Positions 54,700 to 64,000 of a DNA stretch of 64,000 nt are shown one piece after another. The notes below the pieces were generated by a model, which had not been told where the DNA came from, did no database searches, and saw only the letters and a program-made list of their open reading frames with translations. Origin of the DNA: Sphingobacteriales bacterium (GTDB lineage: Bacteria > Bacteroidota > Bacteroidia > Chitinophagales > UBA2359); NCBI GenBank assembly GCA_016711285.1, contig JADJTG010000010.1, positions 62,001 through 126,000 on the forward strand. The letters are read 5' to 3'. A program made the position numbers and the translations under genes. Positions within the stretch are counted from its first letter, which is position 1. Each line of letters opens with the position of its first letter.

Positions 54700-57600
54700 G
54701 TGGATTTAGCTTTAACTAAGTCCGTAGATGATAATACTGTATCCGTAGGACAAACCATCACTTATACAATTACTGTAACTAACGAAGGCAATTATACAGC
54801 CACCGGAGTAACAGTTTATGATGCCTTGCCTGCTGGTTTACAATACACAGGCTCAAACGGTGCATATAGCAATGTGACTAAAATTTGGAATATTGGTACT
54901 TTAGCTGCTGGTGCAAGCGTGTCTTTAGAAATATATGCACAAGTTACAGCTATTAATGGTCCTATTACGAATATTGCTGAAATTGAAACCACCAATGAAA
55001 CTGATATTGACAGTACACCGGGTGATAATAATGACAATCCAAATGTTGATGATTATGATGATGAAGATGATGCTGTCATTACTCCGAATCCTGCACCACA
55101 GGTTGATTTAGAATTAACTAAATCAGTAAATAAAGTGCAAGTTGTTAATGGTGACATGATTACTTATACTATTTCAGTTATCAACAAAGGACCTTCGCCT
55201 GCTACTGGTGTAAGTGTATATGATATGTTGCCTAATGGTTTAACTTATATTGGTTCTAACGGAAACTATAATCAAAATACAGGTATTTGGACTATTGGCA
55301 ATTTAGGTGTTAATGAAACTGTTTCTTTACAGATATATGCTCAAGTAAGTAATATTACTACAGCTATCGTAAATATAGCCGAAATTGAAACTGTAAATGA
55401 AACTGATATTGACAGTACGCCGGGTGATAACAACGGCAATCCGAATGTTGATGATTATGATGATGAAGATGATGCCATTATTTTACCACCTAATGCTCCG
55501 GTTGTAGATTTGGAATTAAACAAATCTGTAAACAAAACCGAAGTTAAAGTGGGTGATATTATCACTTATACTATTTCAGTAGTAAATAAAGGTCCTTCGC
55601 CTGCTACCGGTGTGAGTGTGTATGATATGTTACCTGCCGGATTAGGATTTGTTTTCTCTAATGGCAGCTACGATAGCAATTCGGGTATATGGTATATCGG
55701 CAATTTAGCGGTAAACCAAGTAGCTACTTTAAGTATTCAAGCAGAAGTATTGAGTATCAGTGGTCAAATCGTGAATATTGCTGAAATTGAAACCGTCAAT
55801 GAAGACGACATTGACAGCACACCGGGCGATAATAACGGTAGTCCAAATGTTGATGATTATGACGATGAAGATGATGCTGTAATTATTCCTGACATGCCTG
55901 TGGTAGATATTGAATTATTGAAAACTTCTAATGTAACTAATGTAACCGTAGGCACACCTATCACCTATACCATAGAGGTATGGAACAACGGACCTGATGC
56001 CGCTACTGGTGTAAGTGTATATGATATGTTGCCTGCCGGACTTCAATATGTAAGTGCCAGCAGCGATGATTATGTACCGACTACCGGATTGTGGTACATT
56101 GGTAACTTAGGAGTAGGACAGCATGTAACCCTTGATATTGAAGCGATTGTTCAATCTATCAATGGACCTATTATCAATATTGCTGAAGTTGAAACTACTA
56201 ATGAAAATGACGTAGATAGCACTCCGGGTGATAACAACGGTAGTCCTAATGTAGATGATTACGATGACGAAGACAGTGCCGTTATTTATCCTGACGCTGC
56301 TCCTGTAGTAGATTTGGAATTAGCTAAAGAAGTAAATCAACAAACTGTAAGTGTAGGTGATGTTATTACCTATACCATCACTGTTTGGAATAACGGACCC
56401 GATGCCGCTACCGGTGTAAGCGTTTATGATATGTTGCCTGCCGGTTTACAATTCATAGAAGCTGATGGTGATTATACTGCCTCTACCGGTATTTGGTATA
56501 TCGGCAATGTAGGTGTTAATCAACAAGTAGCTTTGCATATTCAGGCAAAAGTATTGTCTATCAACGGACCTACTAAAAATATTGCTGAAATTGAAACAAC
56601 CAATGAAACCGACATTGACAGCTATCCGGGTGATAATAATGGTAATCCAAACGTGGACGACTATGATGATGAAGATGATGCTATTATCGTACCTGAAGAA
56701 GAGCCTGTTATTGACTTGGAATTGGTAAAATCAGTAAATGCTTACGAAGTTGAAGTAGGCGATATCATCACCTATACCATTACCGTTGTGAATAAAGGTC
56801 CTGACGCAGCCACAGGTGTAAGCGTATATGATATGTTGCCTGCCGGTTTGAGTTATGAAGGTTCTGATGGTAACTATGACCCAACTACAGGTATTTGGAC
56901 TATCGGTAACTTAGCAGTAAACGGTTCTGTAAGCTTAGATATCTATGCTCAGGTGAACGTTATCAACGGTCCGATTGTGAATATTGCTGAAATTGAAACA
57001 GCTAACGAAACTGATATTGACAGCTATCCAAGCGACAACAATGGCAATCCGAACGTGGACGACTATGATGATGAAGATGATGCGGTGATTGTGCCTGCAG
57101 GTGCTCCTATTGTTGATGTAGAATTGACTAAGTCTGTCAATCAGTCTGAAGTTCAGGTAGGTGATGTAATTACTTACACCCTCTCTGTTATCAACAAAGG
57201 TCCTGATGCCGCTACCGGCGTTACGGTGTATGATATGCTTCCGGCTGGTTTGCAATATATCACTGCCAGCAGCAATAACTATAACCCGAATACAGGTATT
57301 TGGACTATCGGCAACTTAGCTGTAAATCAAGAAGTAACATTGGATATTGAAGCACAGGTAATGGCTATCAATGGTCCAATTGTGAATATTGCTGAAGTGG
57401 AAAATACCAACGAAGACGATATCGACAGTACGCCGGGCGACAACAATGGCAACCCGAACGTGGACGATTATGATGATGAAGATGATGCAGTGGTTACTCC
57501 ATTTACACCTATCGTCGATGTAGAATTAACTAAATCTGTCAATCAGTCTGAAGTTCAGGTAGGTGATGTAATTACTTACACCCTCTCTGTTATCAATAAA

Positions 57601-60600
57601 GGTCCTGATGCCGCTACCGGTGTTACGGTGTATGATATGCTTCCTGCAGGTTTGCAATACATCACTGCCAGCAGCAACAACTATAACCCGAATACAGGTA
57701 TTTGGACTATCGGCAACTTAGCTGTAAATCAAGAAGTAACATTGGATATTGAAGCACAGGTAATGGCTATCAATGGTCCAATTGTGAATATTGCTGAAGT
57801 GGAAAATACCAATGAAGACGATATCGACAGCACGCCGGGTGACAATAATGGCAACCCGAACGTGGACGATTATGATGATGAAGATGATGCAGTGATTACT
57901 CCTGAGCCGCAACCTGCAATGGTGGACGTTGAATTAACTAAATCTGTTAATGCAACTACTGTAAGCAATGGTGATGCAATTACTTATACTATTACTGTTG
58001 TAAACAAAGGTCCTGACGCTGCTACTGGTGTTACGGTGTATGATATGCTTCCTGCCGGATTGAGCTTTGTCGGCTCTAATGGCAACTATAACAGCACTAC
58101 CGGCATTTGGACTGTAGGCGGTTTAGCTGTCAATCAGTCTAAATCTTTGGAAATCTATGCTGAAGTAACAAATATCACAGGTGCAATTGTAAATATCGCC
58201 GAAGTGGAAAATACCAATGAAGACGATATCGACAGCACGCCGGGTGACAATAATGGCAACCCGAACGTGGACGATTATGATGATGAAGATGATGCAGTGA
58301 TTACTCCGCTTCCGATACTCGTAGATTTGGAATTAAACAAATCTGTAAATCAAACACTCGTATCTGTTGGTGATATCATTACTTACACATTAACAGTTAC
58401 TAACGAAGGTCCAAGTGCGGCTACCGGAGTAAGTGTATATGATGTATTGCCTGCCGGATTGAGTTTTGTAAGTGCAAGCAGTAATTCTTATAATAGCAAT
58501 ACCGGAATTTGGACCATTGGCAATGTAGCCGTGAATCAAACTATAAGTTTGAACATTCAAGCTCAGGTAACAGCTATTAGTGGCCCGATTGTGAATATCG
58601 CTGAAGTAGAAACTGCTAACGAAGATGATATCGACAGCACGCCGGGTGATAATAATGGCGGTCCTACCGACCAAGATGATGAAGACAGTGTTGTAATTAA
58701 TCCAGAACCACAACCCGACCCACAAGTTGATGTGGAATTAACTAAATCTGTGAATGCAACTACTGTAAGCAATGGTGATGCAATTACTTATACTATTACT
58801 GTTGTAAACAAAGGTCCTGACGCTGCTACTGGTGTTACGGTGTATGATATGCTCCCTGCCGGATTGAGCTTTGTCGGCTCTAATGGCAACTATAACAGCA
58901 CTACCGGAATTTGGACTGTAGGCGGTTTAGCTGTCAATCAGTCTAAATCTTTAGAAATCTATGCTGAAGTAACAAATATCACAGGTGCAATTGTAAATAT
59001 CGCCGAAGTGGAAAACACCAACGAAGACGATATCGACAGCACACCAGGCAACAACAACGGCAGCAACGATGTTGATGACGAAGATGATGAAGATGATGCA
59101 GTCATCAATCCTGAACCGCAACCTGCAATGGTGGACGTAGAATTGACTAAATCTGTCAATGCTACAACTGTAAGCAATGGTGATGTAATTACTTATACAC
59201 TTACTGTTGTAAACAAAGGTCCTGACGCTGCTACCGGTGTTACAGTATATGATATGCTCCCTGCCGGATTGAGCTTTATCGGCTCTAACGGCAACTATAA
59301 CAACACTACCGGTATTTGGTCTGTTGGAAACTTGGGCGTGAATGAACCTAAATCTTTAGAGATTTATGCACAAGTAAACAACATCACTTCTTCCATCGTA
59401 AATATCGCTGAAGTGGAAAACACCAACGAAGACGATATCGACAGCACTCCGGGCAACAACAACGGCAGCACCGATGTTGATGACGAAGATGACGAAGATG
59501 ATGCATTCATCAATCCTGAACCGCAACCTGCAATGGTGGACGTTGAATTGACTAAATCTGTCAATACTACAACTGTAAGCAACGGTGATGTAAGTACTTA
59601 TACACGTACTGTTGTAAACAAAGGTCCTGACGCTGCTACCGGTGTTACAGTATATGATATGCTCCCTACTGGATTGAGCTTTATCGGCTCTAATGGAAAC
59701 TATAACAGCACTAATGGTATTTGGTCTGTTGGAAACTTGGGCGTGAATGAACCTAAATCTTTAGAGATTTATGCACAAGTAAACAACATCACTTCTTCTA
59801 TCGTAAATATCGCTGAGGTGGAAAACACCAACGAAGACGATATTGACAGCACACCGGGCAACAACAACGGCAGCACCGATGTTGATGACGAAGATGACGA
59901 AGACGATGCAGTGATCAATCCCGAACCGCAACCTGTTGTTGTTGATGTAGAATTGAGCAAATCAGTGAATGCTTCTATCGTAAGCAACGGTGATGTAATT
60001 ACTTATACGCTTACTGTTGTAAACAAAGGTCCTGATGCTGCTACTGGTGTTACAGTGTATGATATGCTCCCTGCCGGATTGAGTTTTGTAGGCTCTAATG
60101 GCAACTATAACAACACTACCGGTATTTGGACAATTGGAAACTTAGCAGTTAATCAACCCGTAAGCTTGAACATTCAGGCTCAAGTAGTAAGTATTAGTGG
60201 CCCGATTGTGAATATCGCTGAAGTGGAAAACACCAATGAAGATGATATTGACAGCACACCGGGTAATAATAATGGCAGCTCTAATGTAGATGATGAAGAT
60301 GATGAAGACGATGCAGTGATTACACCACAATCGGGCAACTGCGACAACCCGCCTGTATGTGAAATGGATATTTGCACTGGTCCTATGCAATCTGTTACTA
60401 TTTGCCCTGAATATTGTGTTGCCGGTAATTATACCATTGATAATATAGAATCTTTATATCAATGTTCTATTCAAGTATTACCAAATGGTTGTGTTTTATA
60501 TACACCGCTACCCGGCTTAGAACAATATGGCAGCGATTATGTAACTATTCACGCTTCTTCTGCCAACGGTGATTGTGTAGTATTATTTGTAAATATTACA

Positions 60601-62595
60601 GTAGGTACTTGCAACGATGAGCCTAATGCAGTAAATGATAATGTAACTGCTGATTGCAGCGAATTAACATCTATCCCTGTATTAAGCAATGATAGCGACC
60701 CGAATGGTGATGTTTTACACATTTGCGGATATACCAATCCTGCTCATGGTACCTTGATTCAACAAGTGAATCAAACATTCAGCTATATTCCTAATAATGG
60801 CTTTAGCGGTACTGATACATTCACTTATACTGTATGTGACAATGACGGCGGATCTGATCAAGCTACCGTAACAATTACTATAGGCGATTGCAACCTGCCT
60901 CCTGTAGCCAATAACGATAACACAACTACCAGTTGCGGCGAGTTAGTAAGCATTCCGGTTTTGAATAACGATACTGACGGCGACGGTGATGTATTGTATA
61001 TCTGTGGCAACAGCAATCCTCAACACGGTACTGTGGTTGTTTCAGGCAATAATATTATCTACGTTCCAAATGGTGACTTCTCCGGCACAGATTCGTTTAC
61101 TTATACCGTATGCGACGGCAACGGAGGTTCTGATCAGGCAACAGTTACTATCGCAGTAAGCAATTGCAACCTGCCTCCTGTAGCTGTGAATGATAATGTA
61201 ACTGCAGATTGTGATGCTATCGTTATCAGTCCTTTGAGCAACGACAGCGACCCTAACGGCGATGTACTTACTATTTGCAGCCACTCCTCGCCACAACACG
61301 GTACATTGGTACAAAACGGCAACAACTTCATCTATACTCCTGAAGAAGGCTATTCCGGTCCAGATGTATTCACTTATACCATTTGTGACGGACACGGCGG
61401 TACTGATGTAGGTATTATCAACATTGTTGTTAATTGCTCTTCTTGTATTAACCCTGCTGTATATGAGTGTACAGGTATTATGGAGCCTATCGTATTATGC
61501 CCTGAGTTCTGCGAATTTGAAAGTGGCTACAGCATCACCGAAATCAACACTATTTATGGTCATTGCACCATCAAACCGTTGAGCGATGAATGTTTCCGCT
61601 ACACACCGGTTCCGGGCTTCGAAGGTGAAGTAGATATTACCGTAACAGCTTGCAATGCTGCTGGTGTATGTGGTACAGTAGTATATCACATGACTGTATC
61701 TCAAAACTGCGATGGTAATACCAATACTCCTCCGGTTGCCAATGACGATAGCGGCACTACCCCACAAGGTACACCTGTTACTATCAATGTATTGGATAAC
61801 GATTTAGATGCTAATGGCGATTTGATTTATATCTGCGGCTTTACTCAGGCAGCAAACGGTACTGTACAACAAGTGGGCAATCACTTTGTATATACTCCGA
61901 ACACCGGCTTCAGTGGCACAGATACCTTCACTTATACCATTTGTGACGGACATGGCGGCACTGACCAGGCTACTGTAACTATCAATGTTACTCCAAATTG
62001 CCAACCTGATTTATTGTTCTGTACAGAAGAATTTACAGCAATTAATATTTGCTTAAATATCTGTCAACCAGGTTATTCAATTTCGAGCATTCAAAATGCT
62101 TATCACTGTAGTATCAATATCTTAGGTCCTACCTGCTTCCGCTACATGCCGGTTCCTGGTTACAATGGCTTAGATGAATTGGTTATTACATTGATGAATG
62201 CACAAGGACAACAACTCAATTATACCGTAGAAATCCAAGTAGGCGGTTGCAACAATTTTGAAGGAGCTTCTCCTGAAAAATCTAACAACAACGGATCGCT
62301 TATCAACGAATTGGAAGTACCTAATGGTATTTCTCCAAATGGTGATGCCATCAACGATGAATTCACTATTGACGGCTTGTTGAATGCTTATCCGAACGCT
62401 GACGTTCAACTCACTATCTTCGACCAATTGGGTAGAACCATCTACCGCAGCAAAAACGCCGAAGAAATCCGTTGGAATGGTCGCTTGAACAACTTCGGTG
62501 ATATGATGCCACAAGGCACTTACTTCTATCATTTACAAATCAAACAAGACAGTCAGATGTTTTCACGCACCGGCTACCTTGAATTGCAACGTTAA
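53683..62595 (+). CDS. Giant T9SS surface protein 2, main part (DUF11 array, cadherin-like, type B sorting domain)
   Basis: The frame is open from 53683, but its first 20 or so codons precede the last frame lesion and are not genuine; real sequence begins at about GDLVTFDITIS. Two near-identical DUF11 units, 14 divergent ones (54.7-60.3 kb), three Cys-rich modules alternating with four VLNND-type cadherin-like units (60.3-62.25 kb) and a C-terminal gliding-motility/T9SS type B domain (VPNGISPNGDAINDEF ... GTYFYHL) follow in order. No catalytic motif is seen. It is probably a long, acidic, possibly calcium-stiffened surface filament. Its upstream exons-like fragments are explained under the repeat entry; there is no PorP/SprF gene directly after it. 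Confidence 0.9.
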   Translation: MTWHSLNLSLLGSYRRAVGDLVTFDITISNQGDLDAANVTISDYIPAGFSLADADWTSVSASQASLAVPGIIAAGATMTVQITLQYDAIVSSAVNFAEISAATDANGNPVTDVDSTPDSTNGNDAGGNPESPSDDSINGDGSGTSGDSIAATDEDDHDPALIPLVTPGFDLALSKVLAAPAPTAVAVGDLVTFDITISNQGDLDAANVTITDYIPAGFSLADADWTSVSASQASLAVPGIIAAGTAMTVQVTLQFDDANAIGSSSVNFAEISAATDANGNPVTDVDSTPDSTNGNDAGGNPESPSDDSINGDGSGTSGDSVAATDEDDHDPALIPIQHPVDLALTKSVDDNTVSVGQTITYTITVTNEGNYTATGVTVYDALPAGLQYTGSNGAYSNVTKIWNIGTLAAGASVSLEIYAQVTAINGPITNIAEIETTNETDIDSTPGDNNDNPNVDDYDDEDDAVITPNPAPQVDLELTKSVNKVQVVNGDMITYTISVINKGPSPATGVSVYDMLPNGLTYIGSNGNYNQNTGIWTIGNLGVNETVSLQIYAQVSNITTAIVNIAEIETVNETDIDSTPGDNNGNPNVDDYDDEDDAIILPPNAPVVDLELNKSVNKTEVKVGDIITYTISVVNKGPSPATGVSVYDMLPAGLGFVFSNGSYDSNSGIWYIGNLAVNQVATLSIQAEVLSISGQIVNIAEIETVNEDDIDSTPGDNNGSPNVDDYDDEDDAVIIPDMPVVDIELLKTSNVTNVTVGTPITYTIEVWNNGPDAATGVSVYDMLPAGLQYVSASSDDYVPTTGLWYIGNLGVGQHVTLDIEAIVQSINGPIINIAEVETTNENDVDSTPGDNNGSPNVDDYDDEDSAVIYPDAAPVVDLELAKEVNQQTVSVGDVITYTITVWNNGPDAATGVSVYDMLPAGLQFIEADGDYTASTGIWYIGNVGVNQQVALHIQAKVLSINGPTKNIAEIETTNETDIDSYPGDNNGNPNVDDYDDEDDAIIVPEEEPVIDLELVKSVNAYEVEVGDIITYTITVVNKGPDAATGVSVYDMLPAGLSYEGSDGNYDPTTGIWTIGNLAVNGSVSLDIYAQVNVINGPIVNIAEIETANETDIDSYPSDNNGNPNVDDYDDEDDAVIVPAGAPIVDVELTKSVNQSEVQVGDVITYTLSVINKGPDAATGVTVYDMLPAGLQYITASSNNYNPNTGIWTIGNLAVNQEVTLDIEAQVMAINGPIVNIAEVENTNEDDIDSTPGDNNGNPNVDDYDDEDDAVVTPFTPIVDVELTKSVNQSEVQVGDVITYTLSVINKGPDAATGVTVYDMLPAGLQYITASSNNYNPNTGIWTIGNLAVNQEVTLDIEAQVMAINGPIVNIAEVENTNEDDIDSTPGDNNGNPNVDDYDDEDDAVITPEPQPAMVDVELTKSVNATTVSNGDAITYTITVVNKGPDAATGVTVYDMLPAGLSFVGSNGNYNSTTGIWTVGGLAVNQSKSLEIYAEVTNITGAIVNIAEVENTNEDDIDSTPGDNNGNPNVDDYDDEDDAVITPLPILVDLELNKSVNQTLVSVGDIITYTLTVTNEGPSAATGVSVYDVLPAGLSFVSASSNSYNSNTGIWTIGNVAVNQTISLNIQAQVTAISGPIVNIAEVETANEDDIDSTPGDNNGGPTDQDDEDSVVINPEPQPDPQVDVELTKSVNATTVSNGDAITYTITVVNKGPDAATGVTVYDMLPAGLSFVGSNGNYNSTTGIWTVGGLAVNQSKSLEIYAEVTNITGAIVNIAEVENTNEDDIDSTPGNNNGSNDVDDEDDEDDAVINPEPQPAMVDVELTKSVNATTVSNGDVITYTLTVVNKGPDAATGVTVYDMLPAGLSFIGSNGNYNNTTGIWSVGNLGVNEPKSLEIYAQVNNITSSIVNIAEVENTNEDDIDSTPGNNNGSTDVDDEDDEDDAFINPEPQPAMVDVELTKSVNTTTVSNGDVSTYTRTVVNKGPDAATGVTVYDMLPTGLSFIGSNGNYNSTNGIWSVGNLGVNEPKSLEIYAQVNNITSSIVNIAEVENTNEDDIDSTPGNNNGSTDVDDEDDEDDAVINPEPQPVVVDVELSKSVNASIVSNGDVITYTLTVVNKGPDAATGVTVYDMLPAGLSFVGSNGNYNNTTGIWTIGNLAVNQPVSLNIQAQVVSISGPIVNIAEVENTNEDDIDSTPGNNNGSSNVDDEDDEDDAVITPQSGNCDNPPVCEMDICTGPMQSVTICPEYCVAGNYTIDNIESLYQCSIQVLPNGCVLYTPLPGLEQYGSDYVTIHASSANGDCVVLFVNITVGTCNDEPNAVNDNVTADCSELTSIPVLSNDSDPNGDVLHICGYTNPAHGTLIQQVNQTFSYIPNNGFSGTDTFTYTVCDNDGGSDQATVTITIGDCNLPPVANNDNTTTSCGELVSIPVLNNDTDGDGDVLYICGNSNPQHGTVVVSGNNIIYVPNGDFSGTDSFTYTVCDGNGGSDQATVTIAVSNCNLPPVAVNDNVTADCDAIVISPLSNDSDPNGDVLTICSHSSPQHGTLVQNGNNFIYTPEEGYSGPDVFTYTICDGHGGTDVGIINIVVNCSSCINPAVYECTGIMEPIVLCPEFCEFESGYSITEINTIYGHCTIKPLSDECFRYTPVPGFEGEVDITVTACNAAGVCGTVVYHMTVSQNCDGNTNTPPVANDDSGTTPQGTPVTINVLDNDLDANGDLIYICGFTQAANGTVQQVGNHFVYTPNTGFSGTDTFTYTICDGHGGTDQATVTINVTPNCQPDLLFCTEEFTAINICLNICQPGYSISSIQNAYHCSINILGPTCFRYMPVPGYNGLDELVITLMNAQGQQLNYTVEIQVGGCNNFEGASPEKSNNNGSLINELEVPNGISPNGDAINDEFTIDGLLNAYPNADVQLTIFDQLGRTIYRSKNAEEIRWNGRLNNFGDMMPQGTYFYHLQIKQDSQMFSRTGYLELQR
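54700..60330 (+). repeat. Fourteen divergent DUF11 units in giant protein 2
   Basis: Each unit is about 134 residues (402 bp): VDVELTKSVN, GDVITYT-TVVNKGPDAATGV, YDMLPAGL, GIWTIGNLAVNQ and the acidic tail DIDSTPGDNNGNPNVDDYDD. Units beginning near 57110 and 57515 are almost identical in DNA, as are those near 57925 and 58730, showing recent duplications. The frame is unbroken throughout, unlike the preceding 0.5-kb array. Confidence 0.9.
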
Positions 62596-62623
62596 TGATA
62601 AATAGTTAATTGTGATATACACC

Positions 62624-62658
62624 AAGGGGCTGTTCTCTTTCCGAGACAGCCCCTTTTT
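62624..62658 (+). terminator. Rho-independent terminator after giant gene 2
   Basis: AAGGGGCTGT (62624-62633) pairs with ACAGCCCCTT (from 62646), extended by TCTC/GAGA with one bulge, and a run of five Ts follows. The stem resembles the one at 50271-50306. Confidence 0.9.
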
Positions 62659-62722
62659 GTATTTGTAAATGGGCGATATTACCCGTTTTGTCAATAAAAT
62701 AAGCAGCCTTATTCTATAATCT

Positions 62723-62753
62723 TTTTTCTTTTCAGGGGATTCTGTTAAATTTG
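62723..62753 (+). promoter_or_regulatory. Possible promoter of the thioredoxin-like gene
   Basis: TAAATTTG (62746-62753) fits the -7 consensus. TTTT instead of TTTG stands 19 bp upstream. The distance to the ATG at 62888 is about 130 bp, rather long. Confidence 0.4.
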
Positions 62754-62887
62754 TATGTTTTAAAATATTTCTATGCTTTTACTATTTTTAAATCATTATA
62801 TACTTTTAATACATACCTCTTTAAACAAATCCAAATTTTAATAGTCTATTTGTTTTATTTTTCTCTCATATTTTTTATTTATTTTCA

Positions 62888-63412
62888 ATGAAAAAAACAA
62901 TTCTCACCTTATTCTCTGCCTTATTACTCAGCGGAACGGCTATGGCTCAAAAATCATTGCCTGAAGTAACCTTAAATGACATCAACGGCGAAAAAGTCGG
63001 TGTGGCAGCCTACGGAAAAAAAGAACAAATTACCATATTTAGTTTTTGGGCTACTTGGTGCTCGCCTTGTAAAAAAGAACTGAGCAATTTATCCAACTTA
63101 TACGATGAGTGGCGCGATAAATATAATGTGGAAATCGTTGCCGTGAGCATAGACGACCAGCGCAATACAGCCAAAATAAAACCTTATGTAAATGGTCAGG
63201 GTTGGGATTATACCGTATTATTGGATACAAATGAAGAACTCAAACGCGCCCTCAATTTCCAATCAGTGCCTTATACGTTGGTGATAGACAAAAAAGGCAA
63301 TATAGCCTACGAACACAACGGCTATGTAGAAGGCGATGAGTATGAATTAGAAAAAATTGTGGCTGTTTTGGCAGAAGGTAAAGAACTCCCAAAAGAAGCT
63401 GAAAAGCACTAA
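62888..63412 (+). CDS. TlpA/ResA-like thioredoxin-family protein, secreted
   Basis: A 174-residue protein with a cleavable signal peptide (ending near GTAMAQ) and a thioredoxin fold. The redox motif WCSPC has Cys at 58 and 61, preceded by IFSFWAT, and the cis-Pro segment is SVPYTLVIDKKG. TlpA-like proteins reduce or shuffle disulfides in the periplasm. The neighbouring giant proteins contain many cysteines, so a role in their folding or reduction is possible, but only proximity suggests this. It stands alone between a terminator and a gap of 132 bp. Confidence 0.92.
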   Translation: MKKTILTLFSALLLSGTAMAQKSLPEVTLNDINGEKVGVAAYGKKEQITIFSFWATWCSPCKKELSNLSNLYDEWRDKYNVEIVAVSIDDQRNTAKIKPYVNGQGWDYTVLLDTNEELKRALNFQSVPYTLVIDKKGNIAYEHNGYVEGDEYELEKIVAVLAEGKELPKEAEKH

Positions 63413-63544
63413 AGATTATTCTGTATTTTAGCAGAATTAAGACATAAATGTTAAAAAATTAAGCCGTTTAAACTATTTTAATATGGTTTACGTCTTATAT
63501 ATACAGTTTTATCCTACTTTTCAATAAATAAAAAAACGAGCAAA

Positions 63545-64000
63545 ATGAAAAAATATATTTTGTTTCTATGCGCTGCCGCTTTGCTTCATAATGTTGCGTT
63601 GCAAGCACAATACGATGATTTATATTATCCGTATTACAGCACTACTCAAGAAAAACATAGCCATCAAAAAGATGGCGGAGCTACTTATCAGGACAATAAC
63701 GGCGGTACTGATAATAATGCCGATGTCACCGAAAGCTACGAAAAAGACGGTGATACTTATATCAACAATAATTACTACAACAATGATGAATATGATTATT
63801 ACTATTCATCTCGTATTCGCCGCTTTCACCGTCCTTATTCACAATCCTATTGGGACTCCTACTACACCAATCGCTATTGGTATGATTATGACCCCTTTGC
63901 GTGGAACGTAACCATTTATTATACGCCTTCTTGGGCTTACAATAATTGGGGCTGGAATAGTTACTGGCAGCCTTTTCCGCGCCGCTCTCATAATCATTGC
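63545..64000 (+). CDS. Tyr/Asn-rich secreted protein, 3' end outside window
   Basis: An ATG at 63545 opens 152 codons to the window end with no stop. A signal peptide (ILFLCAAALLHNVALQAQ) is followed by a strikingly Tyr-, Asn- and Asp-rich mature part (YDDLYYPYYS, YINNNYYNNDEYDYYYSS, WDSYYTNRYWYDYDP, NNWGWNSYW). No family is recognised. The composition resembles low-complexity envelope proteins that are common as hypotheticals in Bacteroidota (recollection). The signal peptide and coding character make this a real gene, in preference to the overlapping Ile/Met-rich ORF in another frame. Confidence 0.8.
   Translation, partial: MKKYILFLCAAALLHNVALQAQYDDLYYPYYSTTQEKHSHQKDGGATYQDNNGGTDNNADVTESYEKDGDTYINNNYYNNDEYDYYYSSRIRRFHRPYSQSYWDSYYTNRYWYDYDPFAWNVTIYYTPSWAYNNWGWNSYWQPFPRRSHNHC

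Noticed and set aside
51808..54761. Long minus-strand ORFs of 100-167 codons repeated across the DUF11 array
   Set aside because: They recur once per repeat as antisense shadows of the same unit and have no independent coding features.
63591..63911. 106-codon Ile/Met-rich ORF at the right edge
   Set aside because: It is the out-of-frame shadow of the Tyr/Asn-rich secreted protein that begins with a clear signal peptide at 63545.

Overview
The window looks like chromosomal DNA of a Bacteroidota bacterium, probably from the Saprospiria/Chitinophagia side (an inference from gene content; no rRNA is present to confirm it). The evidence is a FtsL-like/PASTA-FtsI/MurE-type division cluster, promoters of the form TTTG-N19-TAnnTTTG, a TonB receptor with a partner lipoprotein, a PorP/SprF protein, and three very large secreted proteins with type IX secretion (T9SS) sorting domains. 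The DNA is AT-rich, with long A/T runs between genes.

Layout. 1-3.6 kb (minus strand): a LytS-like histidine kinase cut by the window edge, a TonB-dependent receptor and its lipoprotein. 3.8-6.1 kb (plus): gapA and pgk (glycolysis), each followed by a strong hairpin terminator; pgk carries a one-base frameshift. 6.4-22.9 kb (plus): a compact division and cell wall (dcw) cluster, rsmH-ftsL-ftsI-murE-mraY-murD-ftsW-murG-murC-ftsQ-ftsA-ftsZ. It starts at a near-perfect Bacteroidetes promoter, has a second one before murC, and ends in a terminator after ftsZ. No mraZ, murF or ddl is seen here. 23.3-41.4 kb: a giant Ig-like/DUF11/cadherin-like surface protein (about 5,680 aa if repaired) followed by a PorP/SprF partner. 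41.9-46.0 kb (minus): pyruvate kinase, a small membrane protein and RecQ. 46.2-50.2 kb: a choice-of-anchor-L protein with a type A sorting tail. 50.6-62.6 kb: a second giant protein (about 4,000 aa if repaired) dominated by 21 DUF11 repeats, with a type B sorting tail. 62.9-64 kb: a TlpA-like thioredoxin and the start of a Tyr/Asn-rich secreted protein.

The dcw genes form one pathway: UDP-MurNAc-peptide synthesis (MurC, D, E), lipid I/II (MraY, MurG), polymerisation and crosslinking (FtsW, FtsI), and the divisome (FtsL, Q, A, Z). The secreted giants would leave through the outer membrane by T9SS, and the adjacent PorP/SprF may act with the first of them.

Nine reading-frame lesions are visible: one in pgk, two in the first giant gene, one in the anchor-L gene and five net shifts in the 0.5-kb tandem repeats of the second giant gene. 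Several are one-base changes in homopolymers, and one is in a gene expected to be essential. Sequencing or assembly error is therefore the simplest explanation, though real decay or repeat recombination cannot be excluded. I did not find a clearly novel biochemical system. The most novel-looking items are the repeat architectures of the giant proteins, a recurring Cys-rich module shared by both, and a TolA-like helical insert in FtsZ.
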